Positions 7,552 through 15,107 of a stretch of 24,761 nt of DNA are shown piece after piece. This DNA comes from Lachnobacterium bovis. GTDB lineage: Bacteria; Bacillota; Clostridia; Lachnospirales; Lachnospiraceae. The notes below the pieces were generated by a model. The model made no database searches. It was not told the DNA's origin and saw nothing but the letters and a program-made list of their open reading frames with translations. The stretch covers positions 1 through 24,761 of the forward strand of contig NZ_FOGW01000027.1 in NCBI RefSeq assembly GCF_900111325.1. Reading direction: 5' to 3'. How positions within the stretch are numbered: the stretch's first letter is position 1; each line of letters begins with the position of its first letter. Position numbers and translations under genes: made by a program.

Positions 7552-8265
7552 CTATAATGGTTTCTTTGATGGAGTTCCTGCTTTTCTTGGATATTTTTTT
7601 GATGTACCCTGTTTTTTTTCTATAATAATAAAACTTCTATTATTATCATCAATTATAAAATTATGTACATCTACTATTTTTCCTCCTAATAGAAATACAG
7701 CTGACTTAGAAGCTTCTACTTCATCTGAAACATTTCCCGATTTATATGAAATAAATTTGCCTCCAATTTTAACGAATGGAATACAATACTCAGATAAAGT
7801 AGACAAATTAGCTACTGCTCTTGATACTACCACATCAAATTGTTCTCTGAATTTTTTATTCATTGCTAAATCTTCTGCTCTTGCATGAACAGTTTCAATT
7901 TTTTTCAAATTTAATTTTTCAATAACTTCATCTAGGAAAAGTATTCGTTTATTTAATGAATCTGCTAAACAAATATCTATTTCTGGAAAAACTATTTTCA
8001 ATGGAATTCCAGGAAAACCTGCTCCTGTTCCCAAATCTAAAATTTTAATTTCCTGATTTAAATTTAAAACCTGTATCAACGAAATACTGTCAATAAAATG
8101 TTTTGTCAATACTTCTTCAAATTCTGTAATACCTGTCAAATTCATTACTTTATTTTTTTCAACAAGTAATTCATAAAATTCTGTTAACTGATTAATTTTA
8201 TTTTCATTTAATTCTATCTCATATTGTTTTGCAAATTCATATAATTTATCAAAGTTATATTTCAT
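7552..8265 (-). CDS. rsmG: 16S rRNA (guanine-527 N7) methyltransferase RsmG (GidB)
   Basis: RsmG methylates N7 of G527 in 16S rRNA using S-adenosylmethionine. The 237-residue protein has the SAM-binding motif ILDLGTGAGFPGIPLKI at about 70-86, LADS after the second strand, and the later VVVSRAVANLSTL and GGKFISYKSG blocks. It ends in a Lys/Pro-rich tail (KKYPRKAGTPSKKPL) as in many family members. GGAG about 8 bases before ATG supports the start. It follows mnmG by 17 bases, the classic gidA-gidB pairing near oriC, and shares a terminator with the convergent hydrolase gene. Confidence 0.97.
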   Translation of the reverse strand: MKYNFDKLYEFAKQYEIELNENKINQLTEFYELLVEKNKVMNLTGITEFEEVLTKHFIDSISLIQVLNLNQEIKILDLGTGAGFPGIPLKIVFPEIDICLADSLNKRILFLDEVIEKLNLKKIETVHARAEDLAMNKKFREQFDVVVSRAVANLSTLSEYCIPFVKIGGKFISYKSGNVSDEVEASKSAVFLLGGKIVDVHNFIIDDNNRSFIIIEKKQGTSKKYPRKAGTPSKKPL

Positions 8266-8282
8266 ATATATTCTCCATTTTA

Positions 8283-10205
8283 CTATTCTTCATGACCATT
8301 TAATTGAAAAAACAATTCTGGATTTGAATATTTTAGTTGTTCTAAATAAACTAAAATTACTGAGATATCTGCTGGAGATACACCCGAAATTCTTGATGCC
8401 TGACCAATTGATAATGGTTGTAATTTATTTAATTTTTGAACAGATTCAATTCTAAGTCCACCGATTTTTGAATAATCAAAATCAGTTGGTAATTTTTTCT
8501 TTTCTAACTTTTTAAAATGTTCAACTTGTTTAATCTGTCTCTTAATATAACCATCATACTTAACATTAATCTCAACTTGATTTTTTACTTCTTCTGGAAG
8601 TTCTACTCTTTCTGGATCTAACTCAGCAAGACTTTCATATCCTAATTCTGGTCTTCTCATCAAATCAGCTAGTGATACACCTGTATTAAGTGGAATACTA
8701 TTATGTCTCTCCAAAAATTCCTGAACTTTTTTATTCGCACCTATTTTTACATTATTGATTCGTTCTATCTCATCTTCTATCATTTTTGATTTCTTTTGAA
8801 CCCATTCATATCTATCATCTGATAAAAGACCAACTCGATGACCTTGTTCTGCTAAACGTAAATCAGCATTATCTTGTCTTAACAATAATCTATATTCAGC
8901 TCTTGATGTCATCATTCTATATGGTTCAAAATTTTCTTTTGTTACAAGATCATCAATTAATACTCCTATATAAGCTTCAGATCTATCCAAAATTAACGGT
9001 TCTTTTTTTAAGATTTTCATAGCTGCATTAATACCAGCAATAAGTCCTTGGCATGCAGCTTCTTCGTAACCTGAACTTCCATTAAATTGTCCACCACTAA
9101 ATAAACCATGAACATTTTTAAATTCAAGTGAAGCATATAACTGATTTGGATTAATACAATCGTATTCTATCGCATATGCATTTCTAACAATTTTAACATT
9201 TTCCATTCCTGGAACAGTTCTATACATTGCTAACTGAACATCTTCAGGAAGTGATGAAGACATTCCACCAACATACATTTCATTTGTATTTAAACCTTCT
9301 GGCTCAATAAAAATTTGATGTCTGTTTTTATCAGCAAATTTTACTACTTTATCTTCTATCGAAGGACAATATCTTGGACCAGTTCCTTCAATTACACCTG
9401 AATACATTGGTGATCTATCTAAATTATTTCTAATAATTTCATGTGTTTCTTCATTTGTATAAGTTAACCAACATGAAATCTGATCAATTTGAACATCATC
9501 TGGATTTGTTGTAAAAGAAAATGGAACGATTCTCTCATCTCCAAATTGCTCTTGCATCTTTGAAAAATCTAAACTTCTCTTATCTACACGAGCTGGTGTT
9601 CCAGTTTTAAATCTATACATTTCAATTCCATGCTCTTTTAATGAATCTGTTAAATGAGTTGCAGCCTGTAAACCATTAGGACCTGTCTCATTAATAAATT
9701 CACCTGTTAAACATCTTGCTCTTAAATATGTTCCAGTACAAAGAACAGCTGCCTTACAATTATAAATTGCACCAGTAACTGACTTAACCCCTGTTATATT
9801 ATTATTATCATCTGTAATTATTTCAGCAATTTCAATTTGTTTTATTGTTAAATTATCAGTGTTTTGAAGTGTTTTTCTCATCTCCATGCTATAAGCGACT
9901 TTATCGGCCTGAGCTCTTAATGAATGAACTGCAGGACCTTTTGACTTATTAAGCATCTTAGATTGAATAAAAGTCTTATCTATATTTTTTCCCATCTCTC
10001 CTCCGAGAGCATCAATTTCTCTTACTAAGTGTCCTTTAGAACTTCCTCCAACATTTGGATTACATGGCATAAGTGCAATACTATCTACACTTACTGTAAA
10101 AATAATTGTATTGAGCCCTAATCTAGCACAAGCTAAAGCAGCCTCACATCCTGCATGTCCTGCTCCAACAACACATACATCATAATTTTCAACTATTGCA
10201 GGCAT
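8283..10205 (-). CDS. mnmG: tRNA U34 carboxymethylaminomethyl synthesis enzyme MnmG (GidA)
   Basis: MnmG is the FAD/NADH partner of MnmE and installs the (carboxymethyl)aminomethyl group at tRNA wobble U34. From the chosen start the protein has 640 residues, normal for the family. The FAD motif GAGHAGCEAA is at 14-23. Family signatures include GPRYCPSIEDKVVKF and GGQFNGSSGYEEAACQGL. The C-terminal tRNA/MnmE-contact region contains GGLRIESVQKLNKLQPLSIGQ. The frame is open to an ATG at 10250, but that one has no ribosome site and adds 15 untypical residues. The ATG at 10203-10205 has AAGGA 7-8 bases upstream and gives the usual MPAIVENYDVCVVG start. It lies between mnmE (91 bases upstream) and rsmG. 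Confidence 0.96.
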   Translation of the reverse strand: MPAIVENYDVCVVGAGHAGCEAALACARLGLNTIIFTVSVDSIALMPCNPNVGGSSKGHLVREIDALGGEMGKNIDKTFIQSKMLNKSKGPAVHSLRAQADKVAYSMEMRKTLQNTDNLTIKQIEIAEIITDDNNNITGVKSVTGAIYNCKAAVLCTGTYLRARCLTGEFINETGPNGLQAATHLTDSLKEHGIEMYRFKTGTPARVDKRSLDFSKMQEQFGDERIVPFSFTTNPDDVQIDQISCWLTYTNEETHEIIRNNLDRSPMYSGVIEGTGPRYCPSIEDKVVKFADKNRHQIFIEPEGLNTNEMYVGGMSSSLPEDVQLAMYRTVPGMENVKIVRNAYAIEYDCINPNQLYASLEFKNVHGLFSGGQFNGSSGYEEAACQGLIAGINAAMKILKKEPLILDRSEAYIGVLIDDLVTKENFEPYRMMTSRAEYRLLLRQDNADLRLAEQGHRVGLLSDDRYEWVQKKSKMIEDEIERINNVKIGANKKVQEFLERHNSIPLNTGVSLADLMRRPELGYESLAELDPERVELPEEVKNQVEINVKYDGYIKRQIKQVEHFKKLEKKKLPTDFDYSKIGGLRIESVQKLNKLQPLSIGQASRISGVSPADISVILVYLEQLKYSNPELFFQLNGHEE

Positions 10206-10296
10206 TTTTTTCCTTCTTTCTCTGATGTTAAAATTTACTAAAAGTATCATCTATAATATATAATTAAATATTATCTATTTCAATAAAAATTAATTA

Positions 10297-11673
10297 TTAT
10301 TTTCCCATACAAAACTTACTGAAGATTTCATTAACCAAATCTTCTTCTAATGATTCACCAATAATTGTACCTAATGATTCATATGCATTCATTAAATCAA
10401 TTGAAAAGAAATCTTCTGGTAAACCATTTCTTATACTATTTATTACAAGCTCTAAACTTTCTTTTGCTTCAGCTAAAGCATTTTTATGTCTTACATTTGT
10501 AATCATAACTTCATCATTAAATGAAATTTTACCACTAAAGAACATATCTTTAATTTTATTTTCTAAATCATTAATTCCTATTTCTTCTTTTGCTGATATT
10601 GAAATTATTGTTTTGTCGATATGTTTTTTTACGTCCTCAGCGGTTGTCTTACTAGATAAATCAGACTTATTTAATAATATAATTGTTTTTTTATCTCTAA
10701 TCTGCTCCATAATTGCAAAATCATTTTCATCTAATTCCTTAGAAGAATCAATTACATATATTACTAAATCTGCAAGATCAATACAATTCTTTGCTTTATC
10801 TACACCTATTTTTTCAACAATATCTTCTGTGTGTCTAATTCCAGCTGTATCTATTATGTTTAAAGAAATTCCACTCAAATTAATGTTTTCTTCAAGAGTA
10901 TCTCTTGTAGTACCCTCGACATCTGTTACAATTGCTCTTTCTTCACCCACTAAAATGTTAAGTAATGATGATTTACCTGCATTTGGTTTTCCAACAATTG
11001 CTGTCTTAATTCCTTCTTTAATAATTTTTCCATTATCAGCACTTTTTATTAGATGATTAATTTCCTCTAACATTTTAGCTACTATCACATATAATTTTTC
11101 TGGATATCCCTCTAACGAAATATGTTCTGGATCATCAAGTGCTGTTTCTATAAAAGCAATCTCATGTATAAGTTTTTCTCTGTTTTTTATAATATCTCTT
11201 TTAATAGAACCCTTTAACTGACTTAATGAACTATTCAATGCGTACTCATTTTTTGAATTAATAATATCGATTACCGATTCTGCTTGTGATAAATCAATGC
11301 GACCATTTAGAAAAGCTCTTTTTGTAAATTCGCCCGGTTCGGCTGGTCTTGCACCATACTTTAAGACAGTTTCAAGAATTCTCTTCATAACAAAAACGCC
11401 ACCATGACAATCAATTTCAACAGTATCTTCCTTTGTATATGAATTAGGTGCTCTCATGACAAGTACCATAACTTCGTCAACCATTTCTTCACCATCATAA
11501 ATATATCCATAATGAATAGTATGAGATTTCACATCACTCAACAATTTATCATTATTCTTTGATCTATAAACTTTATCAATAATATTCATAGCATCTTGTC
11601 CACTAATACGTATAATTCCTATACCAGATGGAGTTAATGCTGTTGCAATTGCTGCAATAGTGTCTGTTTTCAT
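10297..11673 (-). CDS. mnmE: tRNA modification GTPase MnmE (TrmE)
   Basis: MnmE is the GTPase half of the MnmE-MnmG complex. The 458-residue protein has the N-terminal folate-binding domain (about 1-120), a helical domain, and an inserted G domain. The G motifs are GKPNAGKSS at 228-236, GTTRDT at 254-259, DTAG at 275-278 and NKSD further on. It ends with the family's C-terminal C-x-G-K motif (FCMGK), whose Cys is needed for modification. GAGGT lies about 10 bases before the ATG. It precedes mnmG. A strong terminator for the upstream jag transcript ends only about 30 bases before this start. Confidence 0.97.
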   Translation of the reverse strand: MKTDTIAAIATALTPSGIGIIRISGQDAMNIIDKVYRSKNNDKLLSDVKSHTIHYGYIYDGEEMVDEVMVLVMRAPNSYTKEDTVEIDCHGGVFVMKRILETVLKYGARPAEPGEFTKRAFLNGRIDLSQAESVIDIINSKNEYALNSSLSQLKGSIKRDIIKNREKLIHEIAFIETALDDPEHISLEGYPEKLYVIVAKMLEEINHLIKSADNGKIIKEGIKTAIVGKPNAGKSSLLNILVGEERAIVTDVEGTTRDTLEENINLSGISLNIIDTAGIRHTEDIVEKIGVDKAKNCIDLADLVIYVIDSSKELDENDFAIMEQIRDKKTIILLNKSDLSSKTTAEDVKKHIDKTIISISAKEEIGINDLENKIKDMFFSGKISFNDEVMITNVRHKNALAEAKESLELVINSIRNGLPEDFFSIDLMNAYESLGTIIGESLEEDLVNEIFSKFCMGK

Positions 11674-11700
11674 TTTATATCTACCTCGTATACTAATTTT

Positions 11701-11726
11701 AAAAAAGGGTATCCTCTCGGATACCC
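11701..11726 (-). terminator. Strong terminator after jag
   Basis: On the minus strand GGGTATCC-GAGA-GGATACCC is a perfect 8-bp hairpin (11707-11726) followed directly by six T (11701-11706). It ends the rpmH-to-jag cluster. Confidence 0.93.
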
Positions 11727-11731
11727 ATAAA

Positions 11732-12355
11732 TTATTTCTTTAATGTAACAACTACATGTCTATAAGGTTCATCACCTTCACTATGGGTTGTGACATAGCG
11801 ATCATTCTGTAAAGCTGAATGAATTACTCTTCTTTCAAAAGGATTCATTGGCTCAAGCTCTACCGATCTATGTGTTCGCTTAACCTTAAATGCTATATTT
11901 TTTGCCAAATTTTCCAATGTAGCTTTTCTTCTATTTCTGTAATCTTCAGTATCAATTTTTACTTTGTAATAATTATCTGCATTTTTATTTACAGAAAGAT
12001 TTGTCAAATATTGTAATGCATCTAAAGTTTGACCTCTTTTGCCTATTAAAAGCCCCATTTCGTCTCCCTTTAAGTCTACGTCTATTTGACTATTAATTTC
12101 ATCTACTTTAATAAGTAGTTCAACTTTCAAATTCATAGCTTCAAAAACTTCTGTAAGAAAATTTCTTACTCTGTCTTCAATTGAAAATTTTTTTCTAGCT
12201 CTAATTACAGCATTTTTACTTCCTAAACCTAAAAATCCTGTGCTTCCCTTCTCAACCACTTCGTATTCAATCTGATCACTAGTTGTTCCAAATTTAACCG
12301 AAGCTTCTGTCAATGCATCATTAACAGTTTTTGCAGAAATTTCAATAAAATCCAT
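11732..12355 (-). CDS. jag: RNA-binding protein Jag/KhpB (EloR)
   Basis: A cytoplasmic RNA-binding protein, paired in evolution with YidC; in streptococci and lactobacilli the KhpA/KhpB complex influences cell elongation and division. The 207-residue protein has the Jag N-terminal domain (DFIEISAKTVNDALTEA, then GSTGFLGLGSKNA at about 37-50). A KH domain follows with the loop GLLIGKRGQTLDALQYL (about 101-117). A C-terminal R3H domain contains the RRVIH motif (about 174-178). An in-frame stop upstream leaves ATG 12355 as the first ATG. Its ribosome site is an odd G-run (AGGGGGGC) about 6-12 bases upstream. It follows yidC by 15 bases. Confidence 0.95.
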   Translation of the reverse strand: MDFIEISAKTVNDALTEASVKFGTTSDQIEYEVVEKGSTGFLGLGSKNAVIRARKKFSIEDRVRNFLTEVFEAMNLKVELLIKVDEINSQIDVDLKGDEMGLLIGKRGQTLDALQYLTNLSVNKNADNYYKVKIDTEDYRNRRKATLENLAKNIAFKVKRTHRSVELEPMNPFERRVIHSALQNDRYVTTHSEGDEPYRHVVVTLKK

Positions 12356-12370
12356 CCTAATGCCCCCCTA

Positions 12371-13633
12371 TTATTTACGGCTATTCCTATCATTAAACTC
12401 TTGAACTGCATTAGCTTTTGCTGCTAATGATCCAGGTTTAATTTCCTTTTTCATAGAACTAGCTTCATTCATTTTATCTAAATCTAAGCCACTTAAATCA
12501 GCTTTAGACTTAATACCTTTTGTATTGTAATGAGCTGCATTATTAATTTGATTTTCATAAATGCCCATCTTTTCACGTTGTTTCTTTAATTTTAATTCAT
12601 TCTGCTTAATAATGTCATCAATATCTATTTTTTCAAAATGTTTATTGATAAACATCTGTTGAATAACTCTTACAAGACCACTTGTTGCCCAGTAAATACC
12701 TAGACCTGAAGGTACAGAAAATGTCATTACGAGTGAAATAATTGGCATAATATTATTCATTGTTTTCATTTGATTAGCCATTTGTTCACTACCATTATCA
12801 GGTTGTGGCATCATCTTAACATTTAGATATTGGAATAAACCTGATAAAACAGGAATAAGTAAAGCAACTAAAACTACTAAATATGCTTTGTCTGCCATTG
12901 CAGCCTTGATAGTAGTCAATGGTGAATCAGAAATATTTACCCCAAAAAAGTAATTATATTGTTTAATACTATGAATTGTAGAATCAATATTACCATGTAA
13001 TTTAGGAAACTTATCGTAAACAACTTTCCATCCATCTTGTGGTAACTTATACAATACATCGACAATATAATTATTAACAATACTCTGATGTTTATCTGAA
13101 AAATCAACGCTTACAGATAATTTTTGAGAAGACACAATCCCCTTCATAATTCCTCTGTAACCACTTGTTTTAATAATTCCATCTACTAAACCATCAAATG
13201 ATGATCTTACACTTGTAATATATGCAGGTACTCTAGAAAAAACCTGATATAATGAAAGTAAAATTGGGAATTGTATCAAAATCTGAACACATGAACCAGC
13301 TGGTGAAACACCATACTTCTTATATACTAAAGAAGTCTCTTGCTGCATAGCAGCCACTGATTGCTGATCTCTTTTTCCCTCATATTTCTTTCTAATTGCA
13401 TTTAATTCAGGTTGCATTTTCTGTGAAAACATAGAAAACTTCTGTTGTTTCAATGTTAAAGGAAATAACATACCTAGAATAACAATTGTTAATAAAATAA
13501 TACTAATACCAATATTTTCAATACCAGTTGCCATCTTCACTAAAATATAAATTTTATCCAAAATCCATCCTAAAAATTTAGCAATAGGACCCAAAATGGC
13601 AACGGAATTTGCTGTCAATAAAATATCAGCCAT
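12371..13633 (-). CDS. yidC: Membrane protein insertase YidC/Oxa1 family
   Basis: Inserts proteins into the cytoplasmic membrane with or without SecYEG. The 420-residue protein has hydrophobic spans at about 8-33, 42-60, 112-133, 250-272 and 295-327. It carries the family core PLTLKQQKFS (58-67), then QPELNAIRKKY and a Pro-rich QFPILLSLYQVF. The C-terminal tail is long and basic. There is no lipobox cysteine. Two oddities stand out. About 110 residues (136-245) are inserted before the fourth span, making it longer than the usual 250-290 residues of Gram-positive homologues. The position five residues before Pro58, normally the groove Arg, is Leu53. GGAGGG lies about 10 bases before the ATG. 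Confidence 0.93.
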   Translation of the reverse strand: MADILLTANSVAILGPIAKFLGWILDKIYILVKMATGIENIGISIILLTIVILGMLFPLTLKQQKFSMFSQKMQPELNAIRKKYEGKRDQQSVAAMQQETSLVYKKYGVSPAGSCVQILIQFPILLSLYQVFSRVPAYITSVRSSFDGLVDGIIKTSGYRGIMKGIVSSQKLSVSVDFSDKHQSIVNNYIVDVLYKLPQDGWKVVYDKFPKLHGNIDSTIHSIKQYNYFFGVNISDSPLTTIKAAMADKAYLVVLVALLIPVLSGLFQYLNVKMMPQPDNGSEQMANQMKTMNNIMPIISLVMTFSVPSGLGIYWATSGLVRVIQQMFINKHFEKIDIDDIIKQNELKLKKQREKMGIYENQINNAAHYNTKGIKSKADLSGLDLDKMNEASSMKKEIKPGSLAAKANAVQEFNDRNSRK

Positions 13634-13650
13634 AAAACCTAAACCCTCCG

Positions 13651-13860
13651 TTATGGAACAGGATCATATCCCCCTTTTGAAAAGGGATTACATCTCAATA
13701 TTCTCCACAAAGCTAATAAACCACCCTTAAACGCACCATACTTTTCTATTGCTTCTAAAGCATAAGTTGAACAAGTTGGATAATATGGGCATTTTGTTCT
13801 CTTCATTGGAGAAAGATATTTTCTATAAAATTTTATTAAGTGTATAAAAATATTTTTCAT
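13651..13860 (-). CDS. yidD: Membrane protein insertion efficiency factor YidD
   Basis: A small membrane-associated helper of YidC-dependent insertion. All 69 residues match the family: an amphipathic N-terminus (IFIHLIKFYRKYLSPM), the cysteine motif KCPYYPTCSTYA at about 23-34, and LWRILRCNPFSKGGYDPVP at the end, where three cysteines of the family are visible. It sits between rnpA and yidC (17-base gaps). The ribosome site before the ATG is weak (GATGGA), so translation may be coupled to rnpA. Confidence 0.96.
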   Translation of the reverse strand: MKNIFIHLIKFYRKYLSPMKRTKCPYYPTCSTYALEAIEKYGAFKGGLLALWRILRCNPFSKGGYDPVP

Positions 13861-13877
13861 TGTTCCATCTTCTTAAT

Positions 13878-14228
13878 TTATTTGTTTTCAAGTTCAATAA
13901 TTCCATGAAGATCTGCAAGATGCAATAACGCACTTTCAACTTGTGCATAACTAATTTCTTTAGCACTTACTCTTGCAACAACTACAATGTCTAAACCACT
14001 ATTAAACATCTCTTCGTGTAGTCTATATGATTCTCTAATTAATCTTGTTAAATGATGTCTAATAACACTATTTCCAACTTTTTTACTAACTGAAATGCCA
14101 ACCCTATTTTTTTCATTCAAATTATTTTTTAAAACATACATAACAAGGTATCGATTGGCATATGATTTTCCCTGGCTATATACCTTTTGAAATTCTCTAT
14201 TTTTCTTCAATGATTCTGAAAATTTCAT
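13878..14228 (-). CDS. rnpA: RNase P protein component
   Basis: The protein subunit of RNase P, which helps the catalytic RNA mature tRNA 5' ends. The 116-residue basic protein starts with the family pattern MKFSESLKKNREFQKVYSQG and contains RVGISVSKKVGNSVIR at about 42-57. The block that normally reads R-N-R-x-K-R is R-H-H-L-T-R here (57-62), followed by the conserved LIRESYR. AAGGAA lies 7 bases before the ATG. It is the second gene after the origin on this arm, behind rpmH. Confidence 0.95.
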   Translation of the reverse strand: MKFSESLKKNREFQKVYSQGKSYANRYLVMYVLKNNLNEKNRVGISVSKKVGNSVIRHHLTRLIRESYRLHEEMFNSGLDIVVVARVSAKEISYAQVESALLHLADLHGIIELENK

Positions 14229-14265
14229 AATAATATTCCTTACTTTTTAATATAAAAGAAGAAAA

Positions 14266-14283
14266 GACCACAATGATGTGGCC
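14266..14283 (-). terminator. Small hairpin between rpmH and rnpA
   Basis: On the minus strand GGCCAC-ATCATT-GTGGTC forms a 6-bp stem with one G-T pair, followed by TTTTCTT. It begins at the last base of the rpmH stop. It may be an attenuator or processing site that lowers rnpA expression relative to rpmH; it is weak. Confidence 0.45.
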
Positions 14284-14417
14284 TAAGCTGATAATTTTTT
14301 TCTTCCTTTTAATCTTCTTGCAGCCAATACTTTTCTGCCGCTTGCAGTACTCATTCTTTTTCTAAATCCGTGTACTTTAGATCTCTGTCTTTTCTTTGGT
14401 TGGAATGTCATCTTCAT
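14283..14417 (-). CDS. rpmH: 50S ribosomal protein L34
   Basis: A 44-residue, very basic protein that is part of the large ribosomal subunit. The sequence runs MKMTFQPKKRQRSK, then VHGFRKRMSTASGRKV and a final RRLKGRKKLSA, which is the complete L34 pattern. A very strong ribosome site (AAGGAGGTGG) precedes the ATG at 14415-14417, which is chosen over the ATG two codons later. It is the origin-proximal gene of the leftward cluster, divergent from dnaA, with its own consensus promoter. Confidence 0.97.
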   Translation of the reverse strand: MKMTFQPKKRQRSKVHGFRKRMSTASGRKVLAARRLKGRKKLSA

Positions 14418-14455
14418 TTATATCCACCTCCTTAACGTTAAAAAACATCACTTCA

Positions 14456-14483
14456 ATTATATCAAAAAAACCTATCAAGTCAA
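14456..14483 (-). promoter_or_regulatory. rpmH promoter
   Basis: On the minus strand TTGACT (14478-14483), a 16-base spacer and a perfect TATAAT (14456-14461), 38 bases before the rpmH start. It should drive rpmH-rnpA-yidD-yidC-jag. Confidence 0.8.
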
Positions 14484-14641
14484 GCAATTCTAATGAATTT
14501 CATTTATTAAATTTATCTTAATTTTCAACATTCTGTTGATATTTTTTTTGTTGATTTTTTTATAACTTCTTTTCGAGGCATTTTTTGTGTATATCTTTTC
14601 ACTTTTTTTTGATTTTCAACATAGTTTTCAAGATTATCTAC

Positions 14642-14650
14642 TTATCCACA
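14642..14650 (+). promoter_or_regulatory. DnaA box, perfect
   Basis: TTATCCACA, with a near-match box on the opposite strand 7 bases further on (14658-14666). Confidence 0.85.
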
Positions 14651-14768
14651 TTTTGTATGTTGATAACTCTGCTATGCTTGATTTTACAGCGTTTTCTTTT
14701 GTGTTAATATCTTATTTTTCTTCTTCTCGCATTTCTTTTTATCCATACCATGTTGACAATATTCCGAG

Positions 14769-14777
14769 TTATCCACA
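14769..14777 (+). promoter_or_regulatory. DnaA box, perfect
   Basis: TTATCCACA, with an inverted near match TTTTCCACA at 14792-14800. Confidence 0.85.
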
Positions 14778-15107
14778 TTTTGTTTATAACTTGTGGAAAA
14801 CCAGTTTATTTTATCTTGATAACCTTAATTTTTTATAATTTTTACCGATAAAGATATTTTTTACATTGAATTACTTCTTCAAATAGTGTAGTATTATATT
14901 TGTAAGATTGTGGAAAAGTATACCCTTTTTTTTTAAACATATATTTTATCCACTTTCTGCTAGATTTTTTATACGAAGTATACATATTATTTTTTGCAAA
15001 TAATGTGTGACTTTTATTTGTGTACCCTAAAATACTTTTTTATTCACATTTCAATATTATGTATATTTTAGGATAAACATTGAATTTATTAGATTTGGAG
15101 AAGTACA

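Larger units (their letters stand above)
14484..15107. other. oriC part 1: DnaA-box region upstream of dnaA
   Basis: This is gene-free, T-rich DNA between the divergent rpmH and dnaA. It holds two perfect DnaA boxes TTATCCACA (14642-14650, 14769-14777). Near matches are TTATCAACA on minus (14658-14666), TTATCCATA on plus (14739-14747), TTTTCCACA on minus (14792-14800 and 14909-14917), TTATCCACT on plus (14946-14954) and TTATTCACA on plus (15040-15048). The position and box density match the incA/B-type region of Bacillus oriC and imply DnaA autoregulation of dnaA. A dnaA promoter must lie here, but I could not choose one with confidence. Confidence 0.85.

Noticed and set aside
10206..10250. 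Upstream ATG giving 15 extra residues to MnmG
   Set aside because: No ribosome site before it, and the extra residues are not part of the family's usual N-terminus; the ATG at 10205 has AAGGA at good distance.
10613..11056. 147-codon open frame antisense to mnmE
   Set aside because: It is the shadow of the MnmE G-domain coding strand; no ribosome site and no family resemblance.
14587..14838. 83-codon plus-strand open frame in the dnaA upstream region
   Set aside because: It overlaps the DnaA-box array, has no ribosome site, and its Phe/Tyr/Ser-rich product reflects T-rich origin DNA.
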